Positions 11,588 through 23,000 of a stretch of 64,000 bases of DNA are shown one piece after another (position 1 is the stretch's first letter; the number at the start of each line of letters is the position of its first letter). Position numbers and translations under genes: made by a program. The notes under the pieces are model-generated. The model saw only the letters and a list, made by a program, of their open reading frames with translations. It had not been told where the DNA came from and did not search any database. The stretch is from Musa acuminata AAA Group (lineage: Eukaryota; Streptophyta; Magnoliopsida; Zingiberales; Musaceae), in assembly GCF_036884655.1 (NCBI RefSeq), contig NC_088330.1:31127001-31191000 (forward strand). Reading direction: 5' to 3'.

Positions 11588-14500
11588 TCATATTTCTCGA
11601 GTCATCAAATCAGAAAACTTCAATGCATGGAGAGATGCCGGGCTCGGCTGCGCCGATGACTTTTCAAAGATCTGCTTCATCGTCGGGCGAGTTTCTGGGT
11701 TGATGTCAACGCAATGGATCGCCAATGTTAAAGCTGCAGCCACTTCATCTGCAACTTGGTCAACCGGAAGTGATACACGCTGGTCTAATATATCTTTCAC
11801 AAACAGGCTTTGGCCGGAGGAAGATGATAGGGTAGAAATGATATCTCCTGGGTAAGTTCCCACTAGCAACTCGAGTGTGATGACCCCAAAACTATACACA
11901 TCGCATTTGGTGGTCAGTCTCATTGTATAAGCGAGCTCTACAGAAAAGAAGATCGATGATCAAACTTACTTGATACAGAAGTATGTCCTCTAGTTAGAAA
12001 GTTAAGAGTCAAGGCAATAGGCACATTTGCACTTTTACTGAAACAACAATCTACGATTCTAAAATACCATAACATGTCAAGAAATCTTCGTATGGTGTTA
12101 CAAAATATTAATCAAAATGTTACCTGGTGCCAAGTAACCATGCGTGCCGGCAAGCATGCTCCAGTTTGAGGTATCTGGATTCAGGAGTCGAGAAATGCCG
12201 AAGTCAGAAACACAAGCCTTGAATTCTGAATCCAGTAGAATATTGTTGCTGGTTACATCTCGATGAACGATAGGTGGAACACAATCATGATGCATGTAGG
12301 AGAGAGCACGAGCCACATCTTTGACAATATTCACCCTCTTCACCCAGTCCAATTCTGCTGCTGCTGCTTCGATTCTGAGGACGGATCCCAAACTTCCTCT
12401 CTCCACGTACTCGTACACGAGAAACTTGTGGTGAGGAGAGGAGCAGAATCCGTAAAGCTTGACAATATTGCGATGTCGGATTCGAGTAAGAGTTTCTATC
12501 TCATTCTGAAAGGGTTGCTCGTCCACCGTGTTCTCGTGTTCGGACAGGTGAATTTTCTTCACTGCTAGCACCTCTCCACTTGATAATTATGCTCTATAAA
12601 CACTGCCATATGCACCGGTTCCGATCAAGTACTTCTCATCGAAATCTTCTGTTGCTTCGATGATATCCTTGTATGCAACTTTTCCATCAAAATTCAAAAC
12701 AGAGAATGTACCCTGTTTGATGGGATTATTGACAGCTTGCACTGTGTGTTTCTTCGTCTTCTGGAATGGCAAAGCAATTCCGACGAACGCAAGCAAGAGA
12801 AGTAAGACGACCATAGATGCAACAATAGATAAGAAAATAACTGTGTGATGCTTCCTTCCGTGGTGTTCATTTGCAGTAGATGAAGCACATGGAGGCAAAC
12901 CTTTGACAACCCCACACAAACCTTTGTTGTGGACAAACCACTCTACTGGAGCTTCCTGGAAATGCTTGTTATCGGGAACTGGACCCTCCAATTCATTGTA
13001 TGAGACATCGATGATGAACATGCTACGCATATCCCTAAAAGTTGATGGAAGATTACCCGTCAAGCCATTGTGTGATAGATTCAAATTTTGCAACATCAAC
13101 AATTTACCGAATTGCGTTGGTATGTCCCCTGTCAATGAGTTATGGCTGATGTCGAGTGCGTATTGAAGGCACACCAGATTGCCTATCTCAAAAGGAATGC
13201 TTCCGCTGAGGTTGTTGTTGTTAAGCTTCAGCAATTGGAGGTTCATGCAATTTCCTATCTGATATGGTATCGTTCCTGTCAAGCCGTTTCTCGACAGATC
13301 AAGAAGTTCAAGGTTGGACATCCTTCCCAGCTCTGCTGGTATCTCTCCAATAAGTTGATTGTTGCTCAGGTTGAAGTTATAAAGATGAGCCAGGTTGCCC
13401 AAGCTCCTCGGGATCTCTCCTTGGAAGTAGTTTGAAGAAAGGTCCAGTTCTTCCAGCTTTGATAGCTGTCCAAGTTCTGATGGTACAACTCCGGTGATAT
13501 TGTTATTTGAGATTCTTAATGACTCCAGATTGTGCCATCTTCCCCAGTCTGATGAGATTGCACCCGACAATCTATTGAAGCTTAAATCCAAATACCAAAG
13601 ATTGGGATATACCCCAAGGTGTTCAGATACATCCCCGGTCAGTTGATTATGATGCAGACGAACATTCTTGAGGCTCGTACAATTCTTCAATGTTGCGGGA
13701 ATGGGACCTTGGAAGCTGTTGTTGCCCAGAGAGAGGAACCATAGGGCTCCTCCTTTGCATATCGCTGGAGGCAAATAACCAGAAAAGTTATTATTTCTCA
13801 ATTGAAAAGTAGCCAGACCTGTAATGTTGTTCATCTCCGGAGGCAAAGGACCAGACAATTGGTTATCGTATAAGCGTAGATCGATGAGGTTCCTTGAGTT
13901 ACCAAGTGATGGTGGGATTTGGCCCGAGAGCTGGTTAATTTGGAGAGCCAAGGTAGTGAGTTGGTGCAGCTTTCCAATTTCTGGAGGCATAGAACCTGAC
14001 AATTCATTCATCCAAAGGACAAGGATCTCCAACTTGCTCTGATTTCCCACCGATGAAGGGATGGGACCTGTTAGGCTATTATTAGCGAGCGAGAAGTGCA
14101 CTAGGTTTATTAGGTTTCCTAGTTCTCTAGGAATGAATCCCGATAATTGATTTTGAGAGAGGTCCAACATGTTGAGGTTTGTCAAGTTTCCTAAACTAGG
14201 AGGGATGGAACCGCTGAGTTGGTTTGTCCAGAGAGCAAGGTAGGTCAACTTTCTAAGTCTCCCCAACTCCTCCGGGATGACACCCGAAATATTATTTATT
14301 TCTAGTTGCATTTCTGTAAGCCTACTAAGGTTGCTCAGAGACGGAGGTATAGGACCACTTATCTGATTCTCGCTAATATTTAGGAACTGAAGCGCCTTCA
14401 TGGAACCAATCTCTACAGGAATTCTTCCAGTGAACCTGTTGGCAGTCAGATCAAGAGATACGAGGTTGGAGAGAGCCGAAATGGTAGGGGGAATGTTCCC

Positions 14501-14848
14501 GTTCAGCTGGTTGTAGCTGAGGTTGAGATTGGCAAGCGATCGGAACGCCGAGAAATTAAGAGCATCGAGTGGCCCTGCTAAGCTCATATTTGGCAGCTGT
14601 ATCTCGGAGATGACCAAGCGCCCATTGCGTGCGGTGTTGCATGCAACCCCAGTCCAATTGCATGGACTGGAGTCGACGTTCCAGGACGCGAGCAACTGCG
14701 GACTTCGGAGTGTGGACTTCCAATGGAGTAGAGCTCTCCCTTGGGACCCCAGCACTGAAGCTGCTCTTACAAGAACAACAAAAGGAGAGAGAAAAACTAG
14801 TAGGAGTAGTGTGGTGGAGAGAGAACTTCTGCGTAGTTTACATGCCAT
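11588..14848 (-). pseudogene. MIK2-like LRR receptor kinase with nonsense codon in the kinase (gene B, unit 1)
   Basis: Exons 14848-12124 and 11937-11588 (intron 186 bp, donor G|GTAACA, acceptor CTGTAG|AG) align base for base in length with the intact 1024-aa gene B of unit 2. Codon 754 is TAA (12589-12587) where unit 2 has GAA, a single transversion placed two residues after the glycine loop IGTGAYGSVY and before the catalytic lysine. The frame beyond the stop is still open and carries AVKK, HRD, DFG and APE, so loss is recent. Translation would yield 753 aa: signal peptide, N-cap with PCNWTGVAC, about 23 LRRs, membrane span (about 670-693) and juxtamembrane segment, with no kinase. It could be a dead gene or a kinase-less receptor; the sequence cannot decide. 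A further change gives DFGIS where unit 2 has DFGIA. Confidence 0.92.
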
Positions 14849-14917
14849 GATCGTAATATAGCTTAAGAAAGGATTGCAGAACTTTTTGTCGTGCGTTTGG
14901 GCAAAGAGATGAGGGAA

Positions 14918-14925
14918 CTTTTATA
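14918..14925 (-). promoter_or_regulatory. TATA box of gene B, unit 1
   Basis: TATAAAAG on the minus strand, 70 bp upstream of the ATG at 14848 and identically spaced in unit 2 (45886-45893). It predicts a leader of about 40 nt. Confidence 0.7.
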
Positions 14926-15440
14926 GGCGATACTCCCCTGTGAAAATAATGTCTATACATTTACATCCAACAGTTGCTATAGTAGCAATGGAGCGGAGAG
15001 AATGTGTGGTGAATTCATGTCGTGTTATGCACGTTGCCTAGAAGGCTTTTACAGGCCTTATCCAATGTTCTTAGAGCGAGACTTAGTTTACGGTGTCAGC
15101 AGAAAAGGACAAAAAAGATGAAGCACCAATCGAATAATTGTGGTTGTATAATGTGGAAATATTTGTGTATCTCGAAGGAAAAAAAAGACGAGTGATCGGA
15201 AATAGCCATTTCTTTGGTGAATCCAGTCTCTTGTTAGTGCCTATGATCATCGGTTGAAGTCTTCGTTTTGCTGTCGACATTTAATGTTGTGCCACCTCAC
15301 TGTTGGATGATTGATTTGTGCGCCTGTCCAGAAGAGAAATATTCCAAGAACATTTAATGGTTGATGATTCTATTTCTCTTGAGGTTTGACACCATTGACT
15401 TGACCACATCCTATAAGTATACAAATCTTTCAACGAAAAG
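14926..15440 (-). promoter_or_regulatory. Upstream region of gene B, unit 1 (long form)
   Basis: About 500 bp homologous to both unit 2 and the orphan promoter at 16651-17220. It retains the 44-bp segment at about 14973-15019 that unit 2 lacks. Past 15440 the sequence is AT-rich. Confidence 0.6.
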
Positions 15441-16405
15441 AATTAGTTTTTCGCCGTACGAATTAAGATGGCTGTTACTTAATTATATTTTATTTATTTG
15501 TATTTGTGTGTATATATTATGATTAAATATAATGATAGAACTATCTTAGATAAATTATAAAGATCATTTTAAATTATATTAAAAAAAATTAATATTATTA
15601 TGATACGAAGCATAATATTGATAATGTATAATCGGTATGATTCATATTGCTAATCATACTTAATATATTATTATTATATTTATTGACTTTTTTTTAAATT
15701 TGTATGTGTATAAATTATTTTCAAAATTCAAAATCCAATTAGATAAAATTATTTTTAAATAAATTTTATTTTATTTTAAATTATTTTGTATCTTATCAAT
15801 TAATGGGCAAAGTGAAAGAATGTTAGATTATATTATCCTATCTAATTTGATAAGATATATTATGGATATAATTATATTCTAATTATGATTATTAACTAAT
15901 AGAAAGGAAGTCTAATTACGATAAAATTCCTTATGAGATGATCTTGATAGGATATACTCTCCTAATTACTTATCATAACTTTCTCTACTCTCACCTATAA
16001 ATAGATAAGACATTATAGGAACTATATACATAATATATAGATGATACATAAATGTGTAGATATGTAAAATTATTAAAAAATTATAAATATTTTCTCATTT
16101 CCCTATAATCACGTGAACCGGTCAATGAAAAATTACAGATATTTTCTCATATTCCTTTGTCCCTAAATCTATTAATTATAGTGGTCATGTGAAGGATAGA
16201 AAGAGAAGAGAAAACACATCTAGTTTTTCTTGCAAATTGATATTGTTATAATTTTCAAATCCGACGATGGTACAATTAAAATCAGATAAAGATTTTTTGA
16301 ATAATATTCAAAGGTACACATTATAAATTTAGAAATCTATTATTATTTAATTTTAGATTTTGGGATTAAATTTTTTTGTATAATAATAATATTTTATACT
16401 TATAA
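15441..16405. other. AT-rich intergenic, nothing recognised
   Basis: Strongly AT-rich and collinear with about 46410-47430 of unit 2. No domain or RNA gene was seen. Confidence 0.55.
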
Positions 16406-16646
16406 GATCAACATGGCCAAACGTGGTAGAGATTGATGAAGAATGCATTGAGTTAACATAATTAGGTATGATGAATATTGACAAAGAATAATGGAAAACA
16501 TATTAAACCGATAAGACCAAGCGTGGTGGAAACCAATAGAAAATGATGGAGAATACACTAGGCTAATATGATCAAGCACGTAGACCGACGAAGAACGATA
16601 GAGAATGCACCATGTCAATACGAACAAGCGGAGATTGATGGAGACC
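16406..16646. repeat. 54-bp degenerate minisatellite, about 4.5 copies
   Basis: Successive units of about 54, 56, 54 and 52 bp share the skeleton GATCAAxCxTGG...GAxTGATGAAGAATG...ACTAGGxTAATAT, and a partial fifth unit ends at GAGATTGATGGAGACC. The 82-codon frame across it is a by-product of the repeat. It abuts the orphan promoter. Confidence 0.75.
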
Positions 16647-16650
16647 ATGG

Positions 16651-17220
16651 TAGGCGATACTCGCCCATGAAAAAGTCTTTATATTGGATTTAATGAGCAT
16701 TACTCGCCGATGAAAACGTCTTTATATTGGATTTAATGAGCATTACTCGCCGTTCACTTTCTTTCCATCTAACAGTTGCGATGTTAGCAATGGGGCGGAG
16801 TGGGTGAGTGATTACTTCTATACCGTGTTATGCACGTTGCCAGCTAGCAATCTTCCACACTCCTTGTCCAATATTCTTAGACTAAGACATAGTTTCGGAG
16901 TCAAAAAAAAAAAAAAAGCAAAGAAAAGATGGAGCACCAATTGGATAGTTGTGGTTGTTTGTACGTTGCTGTATTAAAAATTAATGTGGATATATTAGTG
17001 TTTCTCGACAGAACAAAAAAAGAAAAAGAAAAATCCGAGAGGGCCATTTCTTTGGTGAATTCTCGACAGAAAAAAAAAAAAGAAAAAGAAAAATCCGAGA
17101 GAGCCATTTCTTTGATGTGGACATTTAATGTTGTGTCACCTCATCGTTGCCAGAAGACGATGACTCCTACATTTAACGGTTGATGGTTCTATTTCTCTTT
17201 AGTCTTCACACCATTCACGT
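16651..17220 (-). promoter_or_regulatory. Orphan duplicate of the gene B promoter
   Basis: This block matches the gene B upstream region from the TATA edge (TAGGCGATACTC) through CATCTAACAGTTGCGAT, TAGCAATGGGGCGGAG, GTGTTATGCACGTTGCC and GCACCAATTGGATA to CATTTAATGTTGTGTCACCTCA. No receptor coding sequence lies downstream on the minus strand; the minisatellite is there instead. It holds a 43-bp tandem repeat (starts 16658 and 16701, absent in unit 2) and a 58-bp tandem repeat (starts 17003 and 17061, also in unit 2). It is probably left from a lost cluster member. Confidence 0.75.
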
Positions 17221-18139
17221 TTATGTGAGAATTAAGAAATGTATATTTTATTATATATTTTCTGTTCACAACTCTATTTATAGGAGGGAATGAAGGGAAT
17301 CTATGATGGAATATAAAAAACCTTTTGATAGTTTTTATACAAGTCTTTCAAGAGAAAGACGAAGAAAGCGGTAAAAGTCATGACGAAATGAACTAGCTGT
17401 TTCAAATTAATTAAAAGTGGGTTGGAATAGAGCCATCTAATTAACTCTTTCATTTAATTATTTAGGAATAGAACGAAACGAAACCCCCCCCCCCCCAAAA
17501 AAAAAACTCATTCATTTTAGTTTGATTAAGAAATAACTTGGAACTAATTGTCATAAAAATTCTCTCTTTGAAAAGAGATGTGCCCTATTCATATTTTTCA
17601 GAAAAATACTCGAGTACATTATATGCACCGATTTATAGGATGAATCGGTCCGATCCTCGATATATAAGACTGATACTATCGTTGGAGTAATTTTTATTAT
17701 TTTTATATCTTTACTTAAGTACTATAAGTTTATTTAATAATAATATAACTGATGCTATGAAACTCAAAATCTAATGGTAATCAGTTTATTTATAAAAAAT
17801 AAAATTTTAATTAGACATTCATATTGATTTAGAAATAAAAATGACTAAGAAGACTTCTATATTAGTTTTTTTGGCAGGGTTGTACTAAGTTCGGATCGGA
17901 CACTAATGGCTTGGCAAAACAATGGCATTAGAGCTTAGATTTAACCTAAGACTTGACTCTGGCATTATAACAAAGTGAACCCAATTGACGTCAGCTTTAA
18001 TTTATCAAGTGAATATGAATTCGTCTTGGCAATTAATTGGCTTTGGCATGCATCTTGACGTTGGGATAAGAGAAGATTGAAGGATGTGATGATCCATGTG
18101 TGTCGACTCCCCTCCCTTGAAATCAACATAGTCAATTGC
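17221..18139. other. Intergenic, nothing recognised
   Basis: AT-rich sequence collinear with about 48190-49104. A C-tract followed by an A-tract near 17485-17506 differs in length from the A-tract at the same place in unit 2. No coding signal. Confidence 0.5.
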
Positions 18140-18155
18140 GACGACGACGACTACG

Positions 18156-18190
<35 letters not shown>

Positions 18191-18229
18191 TACGTCGACG
18201 ACGACGACGACGACGACGTCGACGACAAC
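18140..18229. repeat. (GAC)n triplet microsatellite with TACGTCGAC interruptions
   Basis: About 90 bp of GAC/CGA triplets broken by self-complementary TACGTCGA segments. Unit 2 holds a shorter version (49105-49160). Confidence 0.9.
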
Positions 18230-18299
18230 GAACCAATAAATAAATAATTATTATTATTATTTGAATCTGGAATCCTGTATAACTTAACTCAATGAGTCA

Positions 18300-18467
18300 A
18301 GGGACTTACCAACGAACGCGAGCAATCGCCCAACTTGGAGGGTAGATCTCTCTCTCTCTCTCTCTCTCTCTGAGTGGAGCTGTTGTTAAAAGAACAAGAA
18401 AAGGAGAGAGTTGTCGTAGCGACAGTAAGGTGGTAGAGACACAACATCTGTATCGTTGAGATGCCAT
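18300..18467 (-). pseudogene. Relic C, unit 1: N-terminus of a third MIK2-like receptor
   Basis: From the ATG at 18467 the minus strand reads MASQRYRCCVSTTLLSLRQL, matching the signal peptide of gene B ([20 protein letters not shown]). Downstream GAACGCGAGCAA corresponds to the gene B N-cap. A (GA)n microsatellite (plus-strand CT at 18346-18372) interrupts it and is read as Arg-Glu repeats. The WSGVAC cap segment kept in unit 2 is gone, and no LRR or kinase follows. Longer open frames starting upstream of this ATG are not gene-like. Confidence 0.8.
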
Positions 18468-19403
18468 TTTTATTGTGGTGATCACAGAGATAAGGAAATT
18501 GATAAGTGCTCGATAAAATGTACTCACCTTTCATGCAAATAGTTCCTAACTCGTAGTACTCATCTGCACCCACCTAACAATCTGGCAGATATTACTAATT
18601 ACATCCATCTTGTGGTGGCAATGCACATAATTGTTTTGTTATTTATACATACAACTTCATCTCGATGAAGATTTCTTAGGTTGATTCGAACCAACCTAAA
18701 GGATCGGGTCCGGGTTTGATTACACGAAACTGACCTAATGAGTTGCTTCAAGATTGACAAACCCAAATCTGCAACAACAGCAACATAGATAGAATTTATG
18801 GTTCAAGATTATAATTCAAAAGAACTCTACAAGTAGCAGAAACTCAACAAGAAAACACACAGATCAAACCTTTCTGTAAGGCTTTCAGCCTAGCGAAAAG
18901 TTGCGGAGCGGTATAACCTCGCAATCTCCGCACGCTTCCCTAAGAGAAAAGCAATGCCAAAACTATACAATTCATTTATCATCCCAAATTTACACAATTG
19001 AATAAAAGTCTAACATTCATCTTACATATTCATAATATGCATATCAATATAATAATAAAAAATTAAATACCTTAATAAGTTTTTCCAAGCATATCCACTA
19101 ATGACTTGCTCCTCGATTTCTAAAATATTCAAGCACAAGGGTACAATAGCTTAGTAAGCACCCATAACTCACGTACCAACAAAACTAATATAAAAGAATA
19201 AATCTTTTTATCAAAACTTATAAGTCACTTTTCAATTAGTGCTTGTTTCCAATAAATAACTGCATAGAAAAAAAATTTATATAAAGAAATCATAACATAA
19301 GCTAATCAAAACTGAGATTTATATATCGTGCAAATGATATGCTTATAATAGAATAACTTTCAAATAATTTTTTTTTCAAAGTAATATATAAATAGCTAAG
19401 GTC

Positions 19404-19500
<97 letters not shown>

Positions 19501-19932
19501 TTTTAGTAACGACAGCTATGGCTATACTATATCCGCTGACAATGTCTAGAATCATATTTAACCCCATGATATAGATAACACATGTTTCCCTATGTCAGGA
19601 CTTAGAAGAATCTGGTTTCTAACAAATACTAATATTTTACCCCCATTAGTGTGGTTCAGATCATAACCACACCAAACAATCTGACACGTTACAAATCATA
19701 TGTCAAACTTTTGAATGAATTTTTATAAAACATTTGACAGAAACATATAACATTTTTCAAAAATAATTCCATAATATTTTTTACCATAAAATAATTTGTA
19801 GGCCAATACTTATTTCAAATAATATTTGTAAAACAAACATATACATTTTTAATGATTGCAAACATGTATAATAAATATTTTAATATTTTTGAATAATAAA
19901 GTATTTCAGAAATCAATAAAAATCACATAATT

Positions 19933-19973
<41 letters not shown>

Positions 19974-20536
19974 TTTCATTACTTCGAAAATAGATTAGAC
20001 GGAGTTGTTCGAATACTTATCTAGATCTTGGCCTATAAATCCGACATCAGAGAATCCTTCCTCTTTTCCTATATCATATGAGATATATAAATTAAAATCT
20101 TATATGAAATCTTACAATAAATGCATTATTTAATTTATTTTTTCCTTATAATTTTCTCTTTTCTTTCTCCCTTTATTTATTTATTAATTTTAATCTCTCG
20201 ATCTTGTTCTTCTTCCTATTTGACTTTTCTCTCCTTTGCTTTAACTTTTTTTTTTTTCTATAATTTCTTCTTCCCTTCGTCGCCCACAATCTGTGGTTGA
20301 GTGACAGCAACGAAATTTTCTTTCTTTTTTTTTCTCCAACCTACTGATCCCATCATACTCGGAACATGATTGGCACTTTCCGTATGTCACCATGTGGCCT
20401 ACACCACCACCTACGCTGCAAGGTTGCAACATCATAATCTCCTCTCCGCCTCTTTGCTGTTTCGTCATCTGCCAAGAGAAGCCTGAGAGTCGCCAAGGCG
20501 ATCAAGCTTTTTATATATAAATATATGATTTTCCTT
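18468..20536. other. Intergenic, no gene recognised
   Basis: Collinear with 49533-51524. It holds TA microsatellites (19408-19498 and about 19937-19964) and pyrimidine-rich tracts from 20140. The short frames are low-complexity. Confidence 0.5.
19408..19498. repeat. (TA)n microsatellite, expanded in unit 1
   Basis: About 45 TA units, against about ten at 50471-50492 in unit 2. Confidence 0.95.
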
Positions 20537-20695
20537 TTCTACTGTTCACTTCATTTTATTCTTGCATTATAGATTTTTTTTTCCTAACTTTCTTGTCTCT
20601 TTCTCTTGATCGGTACTCTACCGATCCCCGTTAATTTCTCTTTCTGTCTTCTTCTTAGACTCTTTTATTTTTTATTTTTACTTCTCTTTAAGAAT
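20537..20695 (+). repeat. Left copy of a ~160-bp pyrimidine-rich repeat bracketing Copia-A
   Basis: CTGTTCACTTCATTTTATTC through TCTTTCTGTCTTCTTC recurs, diverged, at 22998-23150. The left copy ends where the copia LTR begins and the right copy begins where the integrase homology stops. The same pair brackets Copia-A in unit 2 (51525-51682 and 53993-54150). Confidence 0.75.
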
Positions 20696-23000
20696 TGATT
20701 CGTAGTAGTTATCTAGTTATCATGTTCTAGGTAGTTTTAGGTATGTTTCAAGAAGTGACCCATGATTTAGAAGTTATAAGGTAGTTTCTATAATTACCTC
20801 AACCATGGGTGACATAGTGGAGTGAGGTAGTTACCACTAGGTTCTATAAATAGGACCATAGTTCATGAAGTAAGATAGAAAGAGAATATACTTGGGAATA
20901 TCTTGTAAGTGTTCTATGTCAATCATCTTGTTTTAAATACTACATTGATTTTCTTGATCGAAAAGATTCTTTTTACTAATATCGTACTATTATGTTTTTA
21001 TTATTTCCTTACTCCTTAATCCCCAATATTTATGGTATCAGAGCTAAGTTTCAATTTAAACAGGGTATTATGACTTTCAATGATAATTCCATATCTCAAC
21101 CCCTTATTCATATCTTCTCGGGCAAATGCTATGAATTTTGGAGTATCAAGATGAAGACTCTATTCGAGTCTCAAGATCTTTGAAACTTAATAGAGAATGG
21201 ATATGCGGATCCAGATGAAGAAATCACGCTGAGGGAGAATAGAAAGAAGGACTTAAAGACATTGTTCTTCATTCAATAAGCTGTACATGAGACAATCTTC
21301 TCAAGAATTGTAGCAGCGACAACCTCAAAACAAGCTTTGTTAATACTTCAAAATGAATTTCAAGGCTTATCAAGGGTGATTACGGTAAAACTTCAAACAT
21401 TTCGTCGTGAGTTTCAAATTTTATTCTTGAAAAACAATGAATCGATGTAAGATTTTCTTTCTTGAGTGATTGAAATTGTTAGTCAAATGAAATCTTATGG
21501 TGAACATCTTCCTGATCATATAATTGTTGCAAAAGTTTTGAGAAGTTTAACTCCGAAATTTAATCATATTGTTGCTGCAATTGAAGAGTCAAAAGATTTA
21601 TCTACACTTTCATTTGATGAACTAATGAGTTTCTTGCAAGCACATGAAGCAAGGTTGAACAGGTCACTTGAAAAAAGTGAAAAGAAAGCATTTCAGGTTA
21701 AGGGAGAGTTCTACTTCAAAAGAAGACAAAAAATCAATAGGAAGAGGACGTGAGGAGGATTTCATGGTAGAGGAAATGTAAGAGGAAAAAAAAGAGGACA
21801 CTTTGATGGGCATGATGAACAAAGACAATCAAATTATGATAAAAAAAATTATACGAGTGAAATTCAATATCACTATTGTAAAAAGTTTGGTCACATGAAG
21901 GTGGATTGCTGGAAAAGAGAAAAGCAAGCAGGCTATGTGAAGGAAAATGAAGAAAATAGTAAATTATTTAGGACTCATTCACAAGTTAATGATATCTCAA
22001 ATGATATTTGGTTTCTAAATAGTGGGTGTTCTAATCATGTGTCAAGTATAAAATCAATGTCTAGAGATATTGTAGAAACTCATAAGTTGAAAGTTAGGCT
22101 TGGAGATAACAAGCAAATCTAAGTGAAAGGAAAATGAACAATTGAGGTGAAGACAAATCAATGGAAGGTAAAATACCTTGATAATATTTTCTTTGTTCCT
22201 ACTTTATCACGTAACTTGTTGAGTGTTGGTCAATTGATAGATGATGGATATTCAGTTATATTTGATGATGGTTCATGCACTATTAAAGATAAAATACCTG
22301 GTTTGATTACGGTAAATGTTTGCATGATGCAAAACAAGATGTTTCCACTTGATGGTTCAAATATTGAAAAGTATGCTCTTATCACAACTCAAAAGAATGA
22401 GTTTAATTTATGACATTTAAGATATGGACACCTTAACATTATGGGTTTAAGGTTGTTAAATAAAAAAAGAATGGTTTTCGGATTGTCCAAGATTAATACA
22501 CTTGATGTATGTGAATGTTTCATTTATGACAAACAAAGTAAAAAATTATTTCCTGTTGGAAAAGCATGGAGAGCATCTAATTGTCTTGAATTAATTCATG
22601 CTGACTTATGTGGACCTATGAATACAAAATCATTTAGTAGAAGTCAATATTTTCTATTGTTTACTAATGATTATAGTCGCATGAGTTGGGTATATTTTTT
22701 GAAACTGAAATCTGAAACATTTGATAATTTTTAAAAATTCAAGGCACTTGTAGAAAGGCAAAGTGGTAAATACATAAAGATACTTCGGACAGATAGAGAT
22801 TGGATTTTTATCTAATGAGTTTAATTCTTTTTGTGAAGAAAATGATATTCGCAGAGAATTGATAACATCATACACATCGAAATAAAATAGTGTAGCTGAA
22901 CGTAAGAATCAAACTGTCGTTGAAATGACAAGAAGTTTGCTTAAACGAAAACACCTTCCAAATCAGTTTTGGCAAAAGCAATAGCAACAACAATTTATAA
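20696..23000 (+). mobile_element. Copia-A, unit 1: truncated Ty1-copia element (LTR-gag-protease-partial integrase)
   Basis: A 5' LTR of about 330 bp with TATA-like CTATAAATAG is followed by a primer-binding site (21033-21044). Next come UBN2-type gag (about 21060-21750), a zinc knuckle HYCKKFGHMKVDCW missing its first Cys, a protease core reading WFLNSGCSNH in which the catalytic Asp is Asn, and integrase with HADLCGP and TNDYSRM up to about 23000. Reverse transcriptase, RNase H and the 3' LTR are absent. Many in-frame stops lie where the family has Trp or Gln (TGA for TGG, TAA for CAA). It is an immobile fossil. The LTR start is approximate. Confidence 0.85.
21033..21044 (+). promoter_or_regulatory. 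Copia-A primer-binding site
   Basis: TGGTATCAGAGC, the classical plant copia site complementary to the 3' end of initiator methionine tRNA. In unit 2 (52020-52031) the last C is T. Confidence 0.85.

Noticed and set aside
11588..12571. Separate kinase gene starting at the Met in MLAVKK
   Set aside because: It is the in-frame continuation of gene B past the TAA; it lacks the glycine loop and has no promoter of its own.
16400..16648. 82-codon minus-strand frame as a membrane peptide
   Set aside because: It coincides with the 54-bp minisatellite and its hydrophobicity follows from AT-rich repeat composition.
18289..18573. 94-codon frame with Arg-Glu repeats as an expressed protein
   Set aside because: The repeats come from a CT microsatellite inside a receptor relic; the frame also begins upstream of the homologous ATG.
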